A program made the translations under genes and the position numbers. The notes beneath the pieces were generated by a model. That model searched no databases, had not been told where the DNA came from, and worked only from the letters and a program-made list of their open reading frames with translations. Shown here one piece after another: positions 1 to 7,768 of a stretch of DNA of 64,000 bases. The DNA is from Paractinoplanes bogorensis. GTDB taxonomy: Bacteria > Actinomycetota > Actinomycetes > Mycobacteriales > Micromonosporaceae. The stretch is taken from positions 124,001-188,000 of the forward strand of contig NZ_JAHKKG010000007.1 of NCBI RefSeq assembly GCF_018829635.1. Reading direction: 5' to 3'. Position 1 is the stretch's first letter. Each line of letters begins with the position of its first letter.

Positions 1-1
1 G

Positions 2-559
2 ATCGTCCGGGTCCGCAGCACCAAGGGCCGGCCCGGCGACGCCGTCGTCAAGCTCCGCCGCCCGGTGCTGCCCAAGACGCCGGGGTGGCTGCGCCGCGAC
101 GACGACTTCGCGGTCGAGATCGACGCGCTGCCCGACAACTACGCCTGCTCGGGCGCGCTCAAGCGAACCCTCGGCCGCAGCGAGGTGGATCGCACGGTGG
201 CGTCCGGCAAATCGTTGACCCGGCTTCTGTCCGCGCAGCAGAGGCGCCTGCTCACGGCGTACGGGAAAACGCCCTTGACCGCTCTGCAGGTGTTCGGCCC
301 GGTCGAGGTGCGGCGGTGCCGGCTGACCCTGGCCGCACTCGACCATCCGCTGGTCGCCGAACGGTGGCGCTTCCCCGACGGCTCGGTGATCGCCGAACTG
401 TCCACCCGCTGCTCGTCGTCCCGGGTCTTCGAGGTGGCCGACGAGACGTCGAGCGCGCTGCGGGCGTACGGGATCATGCCCGACGACGAACCGCAGGTGA
501 CCAAGACCGAGGCCACCCTGCGCTTCTTCGCCCCGCGCCTGGAAGCGGAAGCCGCCTGA
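2..559 (+). CDS. CYTH-like domain protein, 3' part only
   Basis: The reading frame is open from the first base, so this is the C-terminal part (about 185 residues) of a longer protein. The visible start contains a VKLR stretch after a basic strand, followed by a bipartite region rich in Arg and Glu (FAVEID, EVRRCRLTL, RWRFPDG, AELS). Such alternating charged strands are typical of CYTH/triphosphate tunnel folds, which bind polyphosphate or nucleotide triphosphates. The family call is my inference from pattern. It could instead be an unrelated conserved hypothetical. It ends four bases from the convergent kup stop. An in-frame ATG/CTG near base 65 is not a likely start, because coding character extends upstream to the window edge. 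Confidence 0.5.
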   Translation: MVRVRSTKGRPGDAVVKLRRPVLPKTPGWLRRDDDFAVEIDALPDNYACSGALKRTLGRSEVDRTVASGKSLTRLLSAQQRRLLTAYGKTPLTALQVFGPVEVRRCRLTLAALDHPLVAERWRFPDGSVIAELSTRCSSSRVFEVADETSSALRAYGIMPDDEPQVTKTEATLRFFAPRLEAEAA

Positions 560-563
560 TCGC

Positions 564-2504
564 TCAGACGTCGATGCGGGAGCCCATGATCACCGTGCGG
601 TCGCGGGGCAGACTGAAGTATTCGGCCGCGTCGGCGGTGATGTAGGACGTGGCGATGAACAGGCGCTTCCGCCACGGGGCCATGGTGTGCGAGTCGCCGC
701 GGGCCAGTTCGATCTTGGACAGGAAGTAGGACGCCTCTTCGACCGAGATCGCGCCCTCGGTCTGCTCGGCCTTGAGCATGCGTAGCAGGTGGGGGACGTC
801 GGGCGTCTCCATATAGCCGTAGCGGGCGGCCACGTGGGTGATGCCGTCGCCCGCGTAACCCAGGTCGTCGATCATGATGCGCTGGTCGTCGGCCAGGCGG
901 GGGACCGGCAGGGTCTCGATCGACAGGATGATCACGTGGTCGTGGCGGACGTGGTTGTGCTCGACGTTGGCCCGCAGGGCGAGCGGGGCGGTCTGTTTGC
1001 CCCGGTTCAGGAAGATCGCCGTGCCGGGCACCCGGGTCAGAGGGGGCTTCTGGGTCTGCAGCTCGTCGACGAACTCACGCAGTGAACCCTCGGCCTTGTC
1101 GCGCTCGGCGGTGACGATCTGGCGGCCGCGCTGCCACGTGGTCATCACCGTGAAGGCGATGACACCGATCAGCAGCGGCAGCCAGGCGCCGTGCACGAGC
1201 TTGGTCAGGTTGGCGCTGACGAACAACAGGTCGATCGCCAGCAGCAGGCCGCCACCGCCGATGACCAGCCATTTCGGCGAGTGCCAGCGGACCCGGGCGA
1301 AATACAGGAACAGCAGCGTGGTGATGGTGATCGTGCCGACCACGGCCATCCCGTACGCGTAGGCCAGCGCGGCCGAGCTGCGGAACGCGAACACCAGCAC
1401 GAGCACCGCGATCATCAGCAGCCAGTTGATCCACGGGACGTAGATCTGGCCGATCGTCGACTCCGAGGTGTGCGCGATGCGCAGGCGGGGCAGATAGCCG
1501 AGCTGGCCGGCCTGCGACGCCACCGAGTAGGCGCCGGTGATGACCGCCTGGGCCGCGATCACGGTGGCCGCGGTGGCCAGGATGACCAGCGGCAGCCGGG
1601 CCCAGTCGGGCACGAGCAGGAAGAACGGGCTGGACAGCTTGCTGTTGTCGCCGAGCAGGAGGGCGCCCTGGCCCAGATAGTTCAGCGTGGACGCGGGCAG
1701 CACCAGGCCGAGCCAGCCGATCACGATCGCCCGGCGCCCGAAGTGGCCCATGTCCGCATAGATCGCCTCGGCGCCGGTGACCGCCAGCACGATGGCGGCC
1801 AGCGCGAAGAACGCGATGTGGAAGTTGCCGGCCAGGAACCCGATCGCGAACGTCGGGGACAGCGCCTCGAGAATGCGGGGCTCGTGGACGATGCCGCCGA
1901 TGCCGGCCACACCGAGCACCGTGAACCAGGTGACCATGATCGGCCCGAAGAAGCGGCCGACCGTCGCCGTGCCGTGCCGCTGGAACGAGAACAGCACCAC
2001 GATGATCACGGCCGTGATCGGGACGACCCAGCTCTCGAAGCCGGGCCGTACGGTCTCCAGCCCCTCGATCGCCGAGAGCACCGAGATGGCCGGGGTGATC
2101 ATGCTGTCGCCGAAGAACAGCGAGGCGCCGAAGATGCCCAGCGCGGCCAGGATCACCGCCCCGCGCCGCCGGTTGGACGAGCCCCAGCGGCGCAGCAGCG
2201 TGATGAGGGCCATGATGCCGCCCTCGCCGTCGTTGTTCACCCGCATCACCAGCGTGATGTAGGTGAGCGTCACGATGATCATCACGGACCAGAAGATCGT
2301 CGACACCACGCCGAGGATGTTGCCGTCGCTGATCGGCACCGGATGCGGGTCGGCCGGGTTGAAGATCGTCTGCAGGGTGTAGATCGGGCTCGTGCCGATG
2401 TCGCCGTAGACGACACCGAGCGCTCCCAGCACCACGGCCGCCTTCAGCGGGTGGTTGGCGTGGTGGACATGGGGAGTCGCCGTTTCGGGCACCTCTTGGC
2501 TCAC
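564..2504 (-). CDS. kup: KUP-family potassium uptake protein
   Basis: Polytopic inner-membrane K+ uptake protein, about 646 residues, the usual family length. After a short polar N-terminus, the conserved VLGALGVVYGDIGTSPIYTL segment of KUP transporters begins near residue 25. It is followed by about twelve hydrophobic segments (FGASLFFGDSMITPAISVLSAIEG is another family hallmark) and a soluble C-terminal domain of roughly 200 residues ending in PRDRTVIMGSRIDV. A longer reading frame reaches back to 2651 but would overlap the upstream reductase gene. I chose the GTG at 2504 (protein begins SQEVPETA), which leaves a 37-base gap. The family is known for proton-coupled K+ import. The exact start remains uncertain because no strong ribosome site is visible. 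Confidence 0.93.
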   Translation of the reverse strand: MSQEVPETATPHVHHANHPLKAAVVLGALGVVYGDIGTSPIYTLQTIFNPADPHPVPISDGNILGVVSTIFWSVMIIVTLTYITLVMRVNNDGEGGIMALITLLRRWGSSNRRRGAVILAALGIFGASLFFGDSMITPAISVLSAIEGLETVRPGFESWVVPITAVIIVVLFSFQRHGTATVGRFFGPIMVTWFTVLGVAGIGGIVHEPRILEALSPTFAIGFLAGNFHIAFFALAAIVLAVTGAEAIYADMGHFGRRAIVIGWLGLVLPASTLNYLGQGALLLGDNSKLSSPFFLLVPDWARLPLVILATAATVIAAQAVITGAYSVASQAGQLGYLPRLRIAHTSESTIGQIYVPWINWLLMIAVLVLVFAFRSSAALAYAYGMAVVGTITITTLLFLYFARVRWHSPKWLVIGGGGLLLAIDLLFVSANLTKLVHGAWLPLLIGVIAFTVMTTWQRGRQIVTAERDKAEGSLREFVDELQTQKPPLTRVPGTAIFLNRGKQTAPLALRANVEHNHVRHDHVIILSIETLPVPRLADDQRIMIDDLGYAGDGITHVAARYGYMETPDVPHLLRMLKAEQTEGAISVEEASYFLSKIELARGDSHTMAPWRKRLFIATSYITADAAEYFSLPRDRTVIMGSRIDV

Positions 2505-2541
2505 CGGCTCATTCTGCGCGCGTTGTGCCCTCTGGGAGGTC

Positions 2542-3228
2542 CTATCCGGCGTGTCCCCCACCACGAGCTTCCGATACCACACGGCCGCGCTCCGAGGCGG
2601 GGAACCGGTCGAGCATCGCCCCCAGTTCACTCGCCGCCTCATTGGCCCCAAAAGCCTCAGACCCGGGTTCCAGCCGTACGCCCTCAGCCAGCGCCCCGGC
2701 CCGCACCGGATCGAAGCCGAGGTCGTCCACGAGTCTCGCCACCGTGTCCACGGCGTCCGGATCGTCCCCGGCCAGCGCGATCGCCTTGCGCCCGGGCGTG
2801 CCGGCGGGCCGCGCGCCCTCCTCGAGGTCGTGGTAGCCCATGTGGTTGAACGCCTTGACCACCCGTGACCCGGGCAGGAAGGCCTGCACGATCTCGCTCG
2901 ACGAGGTGCGCGGGTCGGTCAGGTCGTCGCGGATGCCGTCGACCTCCCACCAGTAGTTCATGGCGTCGACCACGAGCTTGCCGCTCAGCGCCGCCACCGG
3001 CAGGGTCTGGTGCTTGCCCAGCGGGAGGGCGAGCACCACGATGTCGGCCCGCTCGGCCGCGTCGGCGCTGGTGGTGGGCTCGGCCCCCGGCGCGAGCACG
3101 CTGGTGATCAGGCTGATCTTGGCCGGGTCGCCCGAGCCCGAGATCAACACTCGATAGCCGGCCGCGACCGCCAGCCGGGCCAGCACCGTCCCCACCTTGC
3201 CCGCGCCGAGGATCCCGAGCGTGGTCAT
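2542..3228 (-). CDS. NADPH-dependent F420 reductase-like NAD(P)-binding protein
   Basis: A 228-residue Rossmann protein. The N-terminus [17 protein letters not shown] carries the GxGxxG dinucleotide motif. Further signatures are [17 protein letters not shown] and [14 protein letters not shown]. This layout matches NADP oxidoreductases of the F420-dependent (Fno-like) group, which move hydride between NADPH and F420. The ATG at 3228 has GGAG seven bases upstream and is preferred over an ATG at 3249. The luciferase-like gene upstream ends 18 bases away on the same strand, so the two are probably co-transcribed. That fits a supply of reduced F420 or flavin to the neighbour, which is an inference. 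It could be a reductase acting on another substrate. Confidence 0.8.
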   Translation of the reverse strand: MTTLGILGAGKVGTVLARLAVAAGYRVLISGSGDPAKISLITSVLAPGAEPTTSADAAERADIVVLALPLGKHQTLPVAALSGKLVVDAMNYWWEVDGIRDDLTDPRTSSSEIVQAFLPGSRVVKAFNHMGYHDLEEGARPAGTPGRKAIALAGDDPDAVDTVARLVDDLGFDPVRAGALAEGVRLEPGSEAFGANEAASELGAMLDRFPASERGRVVSEARGGGHAG

Positions 3229-3245
3229 GCGTTCTCCGCCTTTCG

Positions 3246-4286
3246 TCACGCCGTCTCTGCCAGCAGCTCACGCGTCATCGGCAGGACCTTGGTGCCGAAC
3301 AGCTCGACCGCACGCATCCGGGCACTGGCCGGCATCGACCCGAAGGTGTAGATCATGTCGAACCGGCCGACGCCCAGCGCCTCGATCGCACGGGCCATCT
3401 TGCGGGCCACCGTCTCGGGCGAGCCGATGTAGAGCGAGCCGTGCTCGACCTCGTGCTCGAACTCCTGTTTGCGCAGCGGCGGCCACCCCCGCAGCGCGCC
3501 GATCCGGTCGCGCATCACCTTGTAGGGCGCGTAGAACAACTCCTTGGCCTCCTCGTCGGTGTCCGCGATGAAGCCCGGCGAGTGCATGCCGACCGGGTGC
3601 GCCACGGTGCCCAGTTGCTCGGCGGCACGGCGATAGAGATCGACGTACGGCGCGAAGCGGTCGGGCGCCCCGCCGATGATCGCGAGCATCAGGGGCAGAC
3701 CGTACCGCGCGGTGCGCACCACCGACTGCGGGGAGCCGCCCACGCCGACCCAGGTGGTGAGGCGGCCGGAGTCGGTCTTGGGGAACACGTCGGCGTTCTC
3801 CAGCGCCGCCCGGGTGGTGCCGCTCCAGGTCACCGGCTTCTCGTCGAGGAGCTTGACGAACAGCTCGATCTTCTCCTCGAAGAGCTTGTCGTAGTCGGCG
3901 AGGTCGTAGCCGAACAGCGGGAACGACTCGGTGAACGAGCCACGGCCCAGGATCACCTCGGCCCGCCCGTTCGACAGCGCGTCGACGGTGGCGAAGCGCT
4001 GGAACACGCGTACGGGATCATCCGAACTCAAGACCGTCACGCCCGAGGCCAGGCGGATGTTCCGGGTCTTACCGGCGATGCCCGCGAGCACGGTCTCGGG
4101 GGAGGAGATCGCGTATTCCGGACGGTGGTGCTCGCCCAGCGCGATCACGTCGACGCCCAGCTCATCGGCGAGCACGGCCTCGTCGACCACCTGGCGGATG
4201 GCCGCGCCGTAGGAGAGAAGGTTGCCCTGGTCGTCCTCCGGCACGTCGCCGAACGTGTCGAGGCCGAAGGTGAGTTCCGTCATCAT
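3246..4286 (-). CDS. LLM-class flavin/F420-dependent oxidoreductase
   Basis: A 346-residue bacterial luciferase-like monooxygenase family protein. Family features are the N-terminal FGLDTFGD strand, the [10 protein letters not shown] segment, [43 protein letters not shown] and the late [18 protein letters not shown]. Enzymes of this family use FMNH2 or F420 to oxidise or reduce small molecules, and the substrate cannot be read from sequence. Two ATGs lie in tandem (4286 and 4283). A GAAGGG ribosome site serves either. It is transcribed divergently from a MarR-type regulator and shares its double operator, so control by that repressor is likely. The downstream reductase starts 18 bases after its stop codon. 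Confidence 0.88.
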   Translation of the reverse strand: MMTELTFGLDTFGDVPEDDQGNLLSYGAAIRQVVDEAVLADELGVDVIALGEHHRPEYAISSPETVLAGIAGKTRNIRLASGVTVLSSDDPVRVFQRFATVDALSNGRAEVILGRGSFTESFPLFGYDLADYDKLFEEKIELFVKLLDEKPVTWSGTTRAALENADVFPKTDSGRLTTWVGVGGSPQSVVRTARYGLPLMLAIIGGAPDRFAPYVDLYRRAAEQLGTVAHPVGMHSPGFIADTDEEAKELFYAPYKVMRDRIGALRGWPPLRKQEFEHEVEHGSLYIGSPETVARKMARAIEALGVGRFDMIYTFGSMPASARMRAVELFGTKVLPMTRELLAETA

Positions 4287-4301
4287 GAACCCTTCAATCT
4301 G

Positions 4302-4342
4302 ATTGACGTGTCAATTATGCCCGCTACGATTGACACGTCAAT
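4302..4342. promoter_or_regulatory. Symmetrical divergent promoter with two MarR-type operators
   Basis: Two 14-bp palindromes, ATTGACGTGTCAAT (4302-4315) and ATTGACACGTCAAT (4329-4342), lie 27 bp apart centre to centre and are reverse complements of each other. On the plus strand TTGACG (4303-4308) and TACGAT (4325-4330), 16 bp apart, look like the -35 and -10 of the regulator gene. On the minus strand TTGACG (4341-4336) and CATAAT (4319-4314) have the same spacing for the luciferase-like gene. Each operator therefore covers one -35 box and abuts the opposite -10 box. The repressor at 4360 is the obvious ligand. Confidence 0.8.
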
Positions 4343-4359
4343 TACAGGAGGATGTTGCG

Positions 4360-4839
4360 GTGAGCACACGGAGGTTCCCCACTCGGGACGAGCTGCGAAT
4401 CTGGCGCGACTACCTGGAGACCGGCGACCTGGTGCGCGCCTCGCTGGCGGCCCGGTTGCAGCGCTCGTCCGGGCTGTCCCCCGGCGACTACGCCGTGCTG
4501 CTGGCGCTGAGCGAGGCACCCGGCGGCCGCATGCGGTCGTCAACCTTGGCCGAGACGATCGGCTGGGAACGCAGCCGGGTCTCGCATCACCTGGGCCGCA
4601 TGGAGAAACGCGACCTGATCCGGCGCGAGAACTGCACCACCGACAACCGGGGAGCCGAGGTGGTGCTGGCGCCGGCCGGGCAGGCCGCCTTCCAGGAGGC
4701 GACGCGCCCCCACCTGCGAGACATCCGCGAAATCTTCGTCGACGCGCTCACACCGGAGCAGCTCGCCGCCGCGGGCGAGATCGCCGCAGCCCTGAGAGCC
4801 CAACTAGCCCACCCCACCGCACCCAGGGGGCTGGCCTAG
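4360..4839 (+). CDS. MarR-family transcriptional regulator
   Basis: A 159-residue winged-helix regulator. LSPGDYAVLLALSEAPGG, the recognition-helix region LAETIGWERSRVSHHLGRME and the wing LIRRENCTTDNRGAEVVLAP are typical of MarR proteins. A C-terminal helix (AAAGEIAAALRAQL) should form the dimer interface. The start is the GTG at 4360, because a perfect AGGAGG lies at 4346-4351 with eight bases between. The gene is divergent from the luciferase-like gene and sits directly behind two near-identical palindromes, so it probably represses both itself and the oxidoreductase/reductase pair. The inducing ligand is unknown. Only one cysteine is seen (ENCTTDN, in the wing), so a thiol redox switch is possible but not supported. 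Confidence 0.9.
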   Translation: MSTRRFPTRDELRIWRDYLETGDLVRASLAARLQRSSGLSPGDYAVLLALSEAPGGRMRSSTLAETIGWERSRVSHHLGRMEKRDLIRRENCTTDNRGAEVVLAPAGQAAFQEATRPHLRDIREIFVDALTPEQLAAAGEIAAALRAQLAHPTAPRGLA

Positions 4840-4870
4840 AAAGTACGCGGCGCAAAAGGGGCGAACTAAC

Positions 4871-4879
4871 TTATCCACA
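4871..4879 (+). other. Perfect single DnaA-box sequence
   Basis: TTATCCACA in the 80-base gap between the MarR gene and the epimerase gene matches the DnaA-box consensus TTATNCACA exactly. There is only one, so it is not an origin. It may titrate DnaA or be chance. Confidence 0.4.
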
Positions 4880-4928
4880 GGCTGCGGCCCGTGATTCGCC
4901 TGACAATTCGACGGAGTAGAACTTGGTC

Positions 4929-5777
4929 ATGGCTCGTATCGCGGTGACCGGAGGCAGCGGCAAACTCGGCCGCGCCGTTGTCAAAGACCTGCTCGACCAC
5001 GGCAACGACGTCGTCAACCTGGATCAGGCGGGCGGCGCGGACCCCAGGGCGCGGTGGACCAAGACTGATTTGTCGGACTTCGGCCAGGCCGTGGGAGCGC
5101 TGACCGGGGTTGACGACCGCTACGACAAGGTCGACGCGGTTGTGCATCTGGCGGCCATTCCGGCGCCGGGGCTGCTGCCGAACGCGGCTACCTTCCACAA
5201 CAACATCACGGTCACCTACAACGTCTTCGCCGCGGCGCGGACGGCGGGCATCAAGAAGATCGTGTGGGCGTCCAGCGAGACCGTGCTGGGTCTGCCGTTC
5301 GAGGAGACGCCGCCGCCCTACCTGCCGGCCGACGAGGAATATCCGGCCCGGCCCAACTCGTCGTACTCGCTCGCCAAGCACCTCGAGGAGCAGATGGCGG
5401 CCCAGTTCTGCCGGTGGGATCCGACGCTGACGATGATCGGGCTGCGTTTCTCCAACGTGATGGAACCCGACGACTATCGCGCCTTCGCGGGGTACGACGA
5501 GGACCCGCACATGCGCAGCTGGAACGCCTGGGGTTACATCGACGCCCGGGACGGGGCGCAGGCCGTCCGGCGCTCACTCGCGTACGGGGAAACCGGTCTT
5601 GAAGTCTTTGTCATCGCCAACGCCGACACCGTGATGAGCCGGTCGAGTGCCTCCCTGGCCGCCGAGGTGTTCCCGGATCTGCCGCTCAAGAAGGACCTCG
5701 GCGAACACGAGACGCTGCTCTCGATCGACAAGGCCCGGCGCCTGCTCGGCTACGAACCCGAATACACCTGGCGCTGA
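4929..5777 (+). CDS. NAD(P)-dependent epimerase/dehydratase (extended SDR)
   Basis: A protein of about 282 residues of the extended short-chain dehydrogenase type. ARIAVTGGSGKLGRAVVKDL holds the TGxxGxxG NAD-binding motif. HLAAIPAP, the WASSETVLG strand with its catalytic Ser, and the YSLAK motif (YxxxK) follow. The C-terminal part (SIDKARRLLGYEPEYTWR) is typical of sugar-nucleotide epimerases and uronate dehydrogenases. The likely substrate is a sugar or sugar nucleotide. The ATG at 4929 gives the natural N-terminus, but a TTG at 4923 lies better spaced from GGAG (4913-4916). The gene's end overlaps the convergent flavoenzyme by 28 bases. Confidence 0.85.
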   Translation: MARIAVTGGSGKLGRAVVKDLLDHGNDVVNLDQAGGADPRARWTKTDLSDFGQAVGALTGVDDRYDKVDAVVHLAAIPAPGLLPNAATFHNNITVTYNVFAAARTAGIKKIVWASSETVLGLPFEETPPPYLPADEEYPARPNSSYSLAKHLEEQMAAQFCRWDPTLTMIGLRFSNVMEPDDYRAFAGYDEDPHMRSWNAWGYIDARDGAQAVRRSLAYGETGLEVFVIANADTVMSRSSASLAAEVFPDLPLKKDLGEHETLLSIDKARRLLGYEPEYTWR

Positions 5778-6796
5778 GGGATGCGGAACCGCGGCGGACC
5801 GACCAGGTCGGCGGCCAGCTCGCCGATCGCCGGGGTGAACTTGAAGCCGTGGCCCGAGAAACCGGCCAGCACGACCAGCGGCCCCACCCGGTCGACGATG
5901 AAGTCCGAGGTTGGCGTGCTGGTATAGGTGCAGCTGATCCAGGTTGCGTCGTCGGGGTCGGCGCCGGGGATCCACTCCCGGACGTAGTCGCGGAGCTCGG
6001 CCATGCCGGTCGGCTCGGGCTGGAACGAGCGGCTGTCGGGGTCGACCACCGGGCCGGTGCCGTGGAAGCCGACCTTGATGCCCTCGCCGGGCGTGGCCAG
6101 GCCGTAGACGCTCCGGTCGCCCCGGTGGTGGATGAAGCTCGGAAACGACGAGGCCAGCGGGGCGAAGTGGGCCGGCTGCTCCTGGGTGACCCGCAGGTCG
6201 AGGAGGCCGGGCAGCAGCTTCGAGGTCCACGCGCCGGCCGCCACCACCACGCGCCGGGCGTGCAGTGTCTCCGACTCGGTGACCACCTCGACGTGATCGT
6301 CGCCGCGCGGAGTCACCGAGAGCACCCGCGTCTCGTGCCGCACCACCGCGCCCCGCGCCCGGGCGCCCGCCTGAAGGGCCGCTACCGCGTGATCGGCGTG
6401 TATCCGGCCGCTCGACGGGTGGAAGAAGACCGGGCCGTCGAACCGCAGGCCGGGCCACCGCTCGGCCGCCTCGCCGGGCGGCAGCCACTCGCCGGGGACG
6501 CCGGCCGCGGCCAACGCGTCGGGGATGAGCCCGACCGCGCCGTGGTCGACACCGCCGGTCAGCTCGAGCAGTGCGGGGTCGAGTTCCCGCCACAGCTCCA
6601 GCGCGCGGCGGGCCAGGCGGATGTAGTCGGGTTCGGCGTACGCGAGCCGGAAGATGCGGGACGCCCCGTGTGAGGCGCCGCGGGTGTGGCCGGGCTCGAA
6701 ACGTTCCAGCAGCACCACGTCGGCGCCGCGGCCGGCCAGCGCCCACGCGGCGGCCGAACCCATCGCCCCGCCGCCGATCACCAGCGCGTCGAGCAT
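5750..6796 (-). CDS. solA: Sarcosine oxidase / N-methyltryptophan oxidase-like flavoprotein
   Basis: A 348-residue FAD amine oxidase. The N-terminal VIGGGAMGSAAAWALAGRG binds the ADP part of FAD, and RGASHGASRIFRLAY matches the substrate/flavin loop of monomeric sarcosine oxidases. SCTYTSTPTSDFIVD contains the cysteine that in this family carries covalent 8-alpha-S-cysteinyl FAD. FSGHGFKFTPAIGE is the C-terminal FAD signature. It should oxidise a secondary or N-methyl amino acid to release formaldehyde or an imine plus H2O2. It starts one base after the DUF1684 gene on the same strand, so the two are translationally linked. Exact substrate and therefore the symbol are provisional. Confidence 0.87.
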   Translation of the reverse strand: MLDALVIGGGAMGSAAAWALAGRGADVVLLERFEPGHTRGASHGASRIFRLAYAEPDYIRLARRALELWRELDPALLELTGGVDHGAVGLIPDALAAAGVPGEWLPPGEAAERWPGLRFDGPVFFHPSSGRIHADHAVAALQAGARARGAVVRHETRVLSVTPRGDDHVEVVTESETLHARRVVVAAGAWTSKLLPGLLDLRVTQEQPAHFAPLASSFPSFIHHRGDRSVYGLATPGEGIKVGFHGTGPVVDPDSRSFQPEPTGMAELRDYVREWIPGADPDDATWISCTYTSTPTSDFIVDRVGPLVVLAGFSGHGFKFTPAIGELAADLVGPPRFRIPQRQVYSGS

Positions 6797-6797
6797 G

Positions 6798-7586
6798 TCA
6801 GGCCACCCGCTCGTACGGGATCTTCTCGCCGGCCTCGACCGCGACCGGCAAGCGGTTCCCGGCGGGCGGCAGCGGGCACGTGGCGAAGTCGGTGTACGCG
6901 CACGGCAGGTTCGTGGCCCGGTTGAAGTCGAGCGTCACCGTGCCGTTGGCCGCGGGCGGGTCGATGGCCAGCGAGCGGTTGGCCGCGTAGGTCGTCACGC
7001 CCGACGTCTCATCGGTGAAGAGGGCGAAGAACGAGCCGGCCGTACGCCCGTTGAAGACGGTCAGCGACAATGGCGTGCCCAGCGCCTCGAACTCGACCAC
7101 GCCCGGCGACGAGTAGACGTGTTCCAGACCCTCGACGGCCGCTCCTACGGTGACGTCGCGCGGCGTCTCATAAGCCACAAATCGCCCGTTCAGCTGCCAC
7201 TTACCCGAAAATGCGTAGGTCGGCGTGCCGTGAAACTCCACCCGCAGCGGATTCGAAGGGTGACGCGGCCGGACCACGTCGAAGCCCCCACGCCGAGCCA
7301 CCTCGATGACGGCGTCGCCCGAGACGGGAAAGACCCCGCCGCGCTCGGGCAGCACGCCGAACTCGTGCCGGCCGGTGAGCTCGACCCCGTCCAGCGTCAG
7401 GGATTCGCCGCTTTGCAGAACAACGAAGGGGCCGGACGGGCCGGTCGCCCACTCGCCGGGTGCGTCCGGGAAGCGCCGCGGCGTCGCGTCGAGGAAGTTG
7501 AGGCTGGTGACGGCCAGGAAACCGTGGGGGTCGGCCAGGGTGCGCTCGTGTTCGGCGTGCCACTCGGCCCAGTCCGGGGTGCTCAT
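6798..7586 (-). CDS. DUF1684 family protein
   Basis: A 262-residue soluble protein. It starts with WAEWHAEHERTLADPHGFLAVT and ends with the family's most conserved block, DFNRATNLPCAYTDFATCPLPP followed by NRLPVAVEAGEKIPY. DUF1684 proteins have a lipocalin-like barrel of unknown biochemical role. Two cysteines in the C-terminal block (PCAYTDFATC) are conserved in the family and could pair or bind metal. The stop is directly followed by the flavin oxidase start, so both are in one transcript. The promoter must lie in the gap of about 50 bases before the SAM-IV riboswitch, which points the other way. Function unknown. Confidence 0.85.
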   Translation of the reverse strand: MSTPDWAEWHAEHERTLADPHGFLAVTSLNFLDATPRRFPDAPGEWATGPSGPFVVLQSGESLTLDGVELTGRHEFGVLPERGGVFPVSGDAVIEVARRGGFDVVRPRHPSNPLRVEFHGTPTYAFSGKWQLNGRFVAYETPRDVTVGAAVEGLEHVYSSPGVVEFEALGTPLSLTVFNGRTAGSFFALFTDETSGVTTYAANRSLAIDPPAANGTVTLDFNRATNLPCAYTDFATCPLPPAGNRLPVAVEAGEKIPYERVA

Positions 7587-7636
7587 CCCTGAATCCTACT
7601 CCTGCGGTGGGATATCGGCTGATAGAGTGCGAGCCA

Positions 7637-7753
7637 GGTCATGAGTGCCAGCGCACAGCCCCGGCTTGCTGGCCGGCAACCCTTCCGTTCGCGATGGGGT
7701 GCCCCGGGTGAAGACCGGGTCCGCGCCCGTCCGGGTGCGGGCAAGCGCGAGCC
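7637..7753 (+). promoter_or_regulatory. SAM-IV riboswitch
   Basis: The segment reproduces the SAM-IV aptamer in order: GGTCATGAGTGCCAGCG, GCCCCGGCTTGCTGGCCGG, CAACCC, a GGGGTGCCCCGGGTGA block, GACC closing the outer stem, then a second hairpin and the conserved GGCAAGCGCG pseudoknot strand (about 7738-7748). It closely follows the mycobacterial and streptomycete SAM-IV sequences I know. A TAGAGT at 7623-7628 is a possible -10. It lies 15 bases before the aminotransferase start codon, and the ribosome site is part of a GCCTCCGGAGGC palindrome, so control at translation start when SAM is high is plausible. Confidence 0.93.
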
Positions 7754-7768
7754 TCCGGAGGCAGGCCC

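Noticed and set aside
1191-2849. 552-codon frame opposite kup
   Set aside because: Low-complexity Asp/Arg/Gly sequence, shadow of the potassium transporter.
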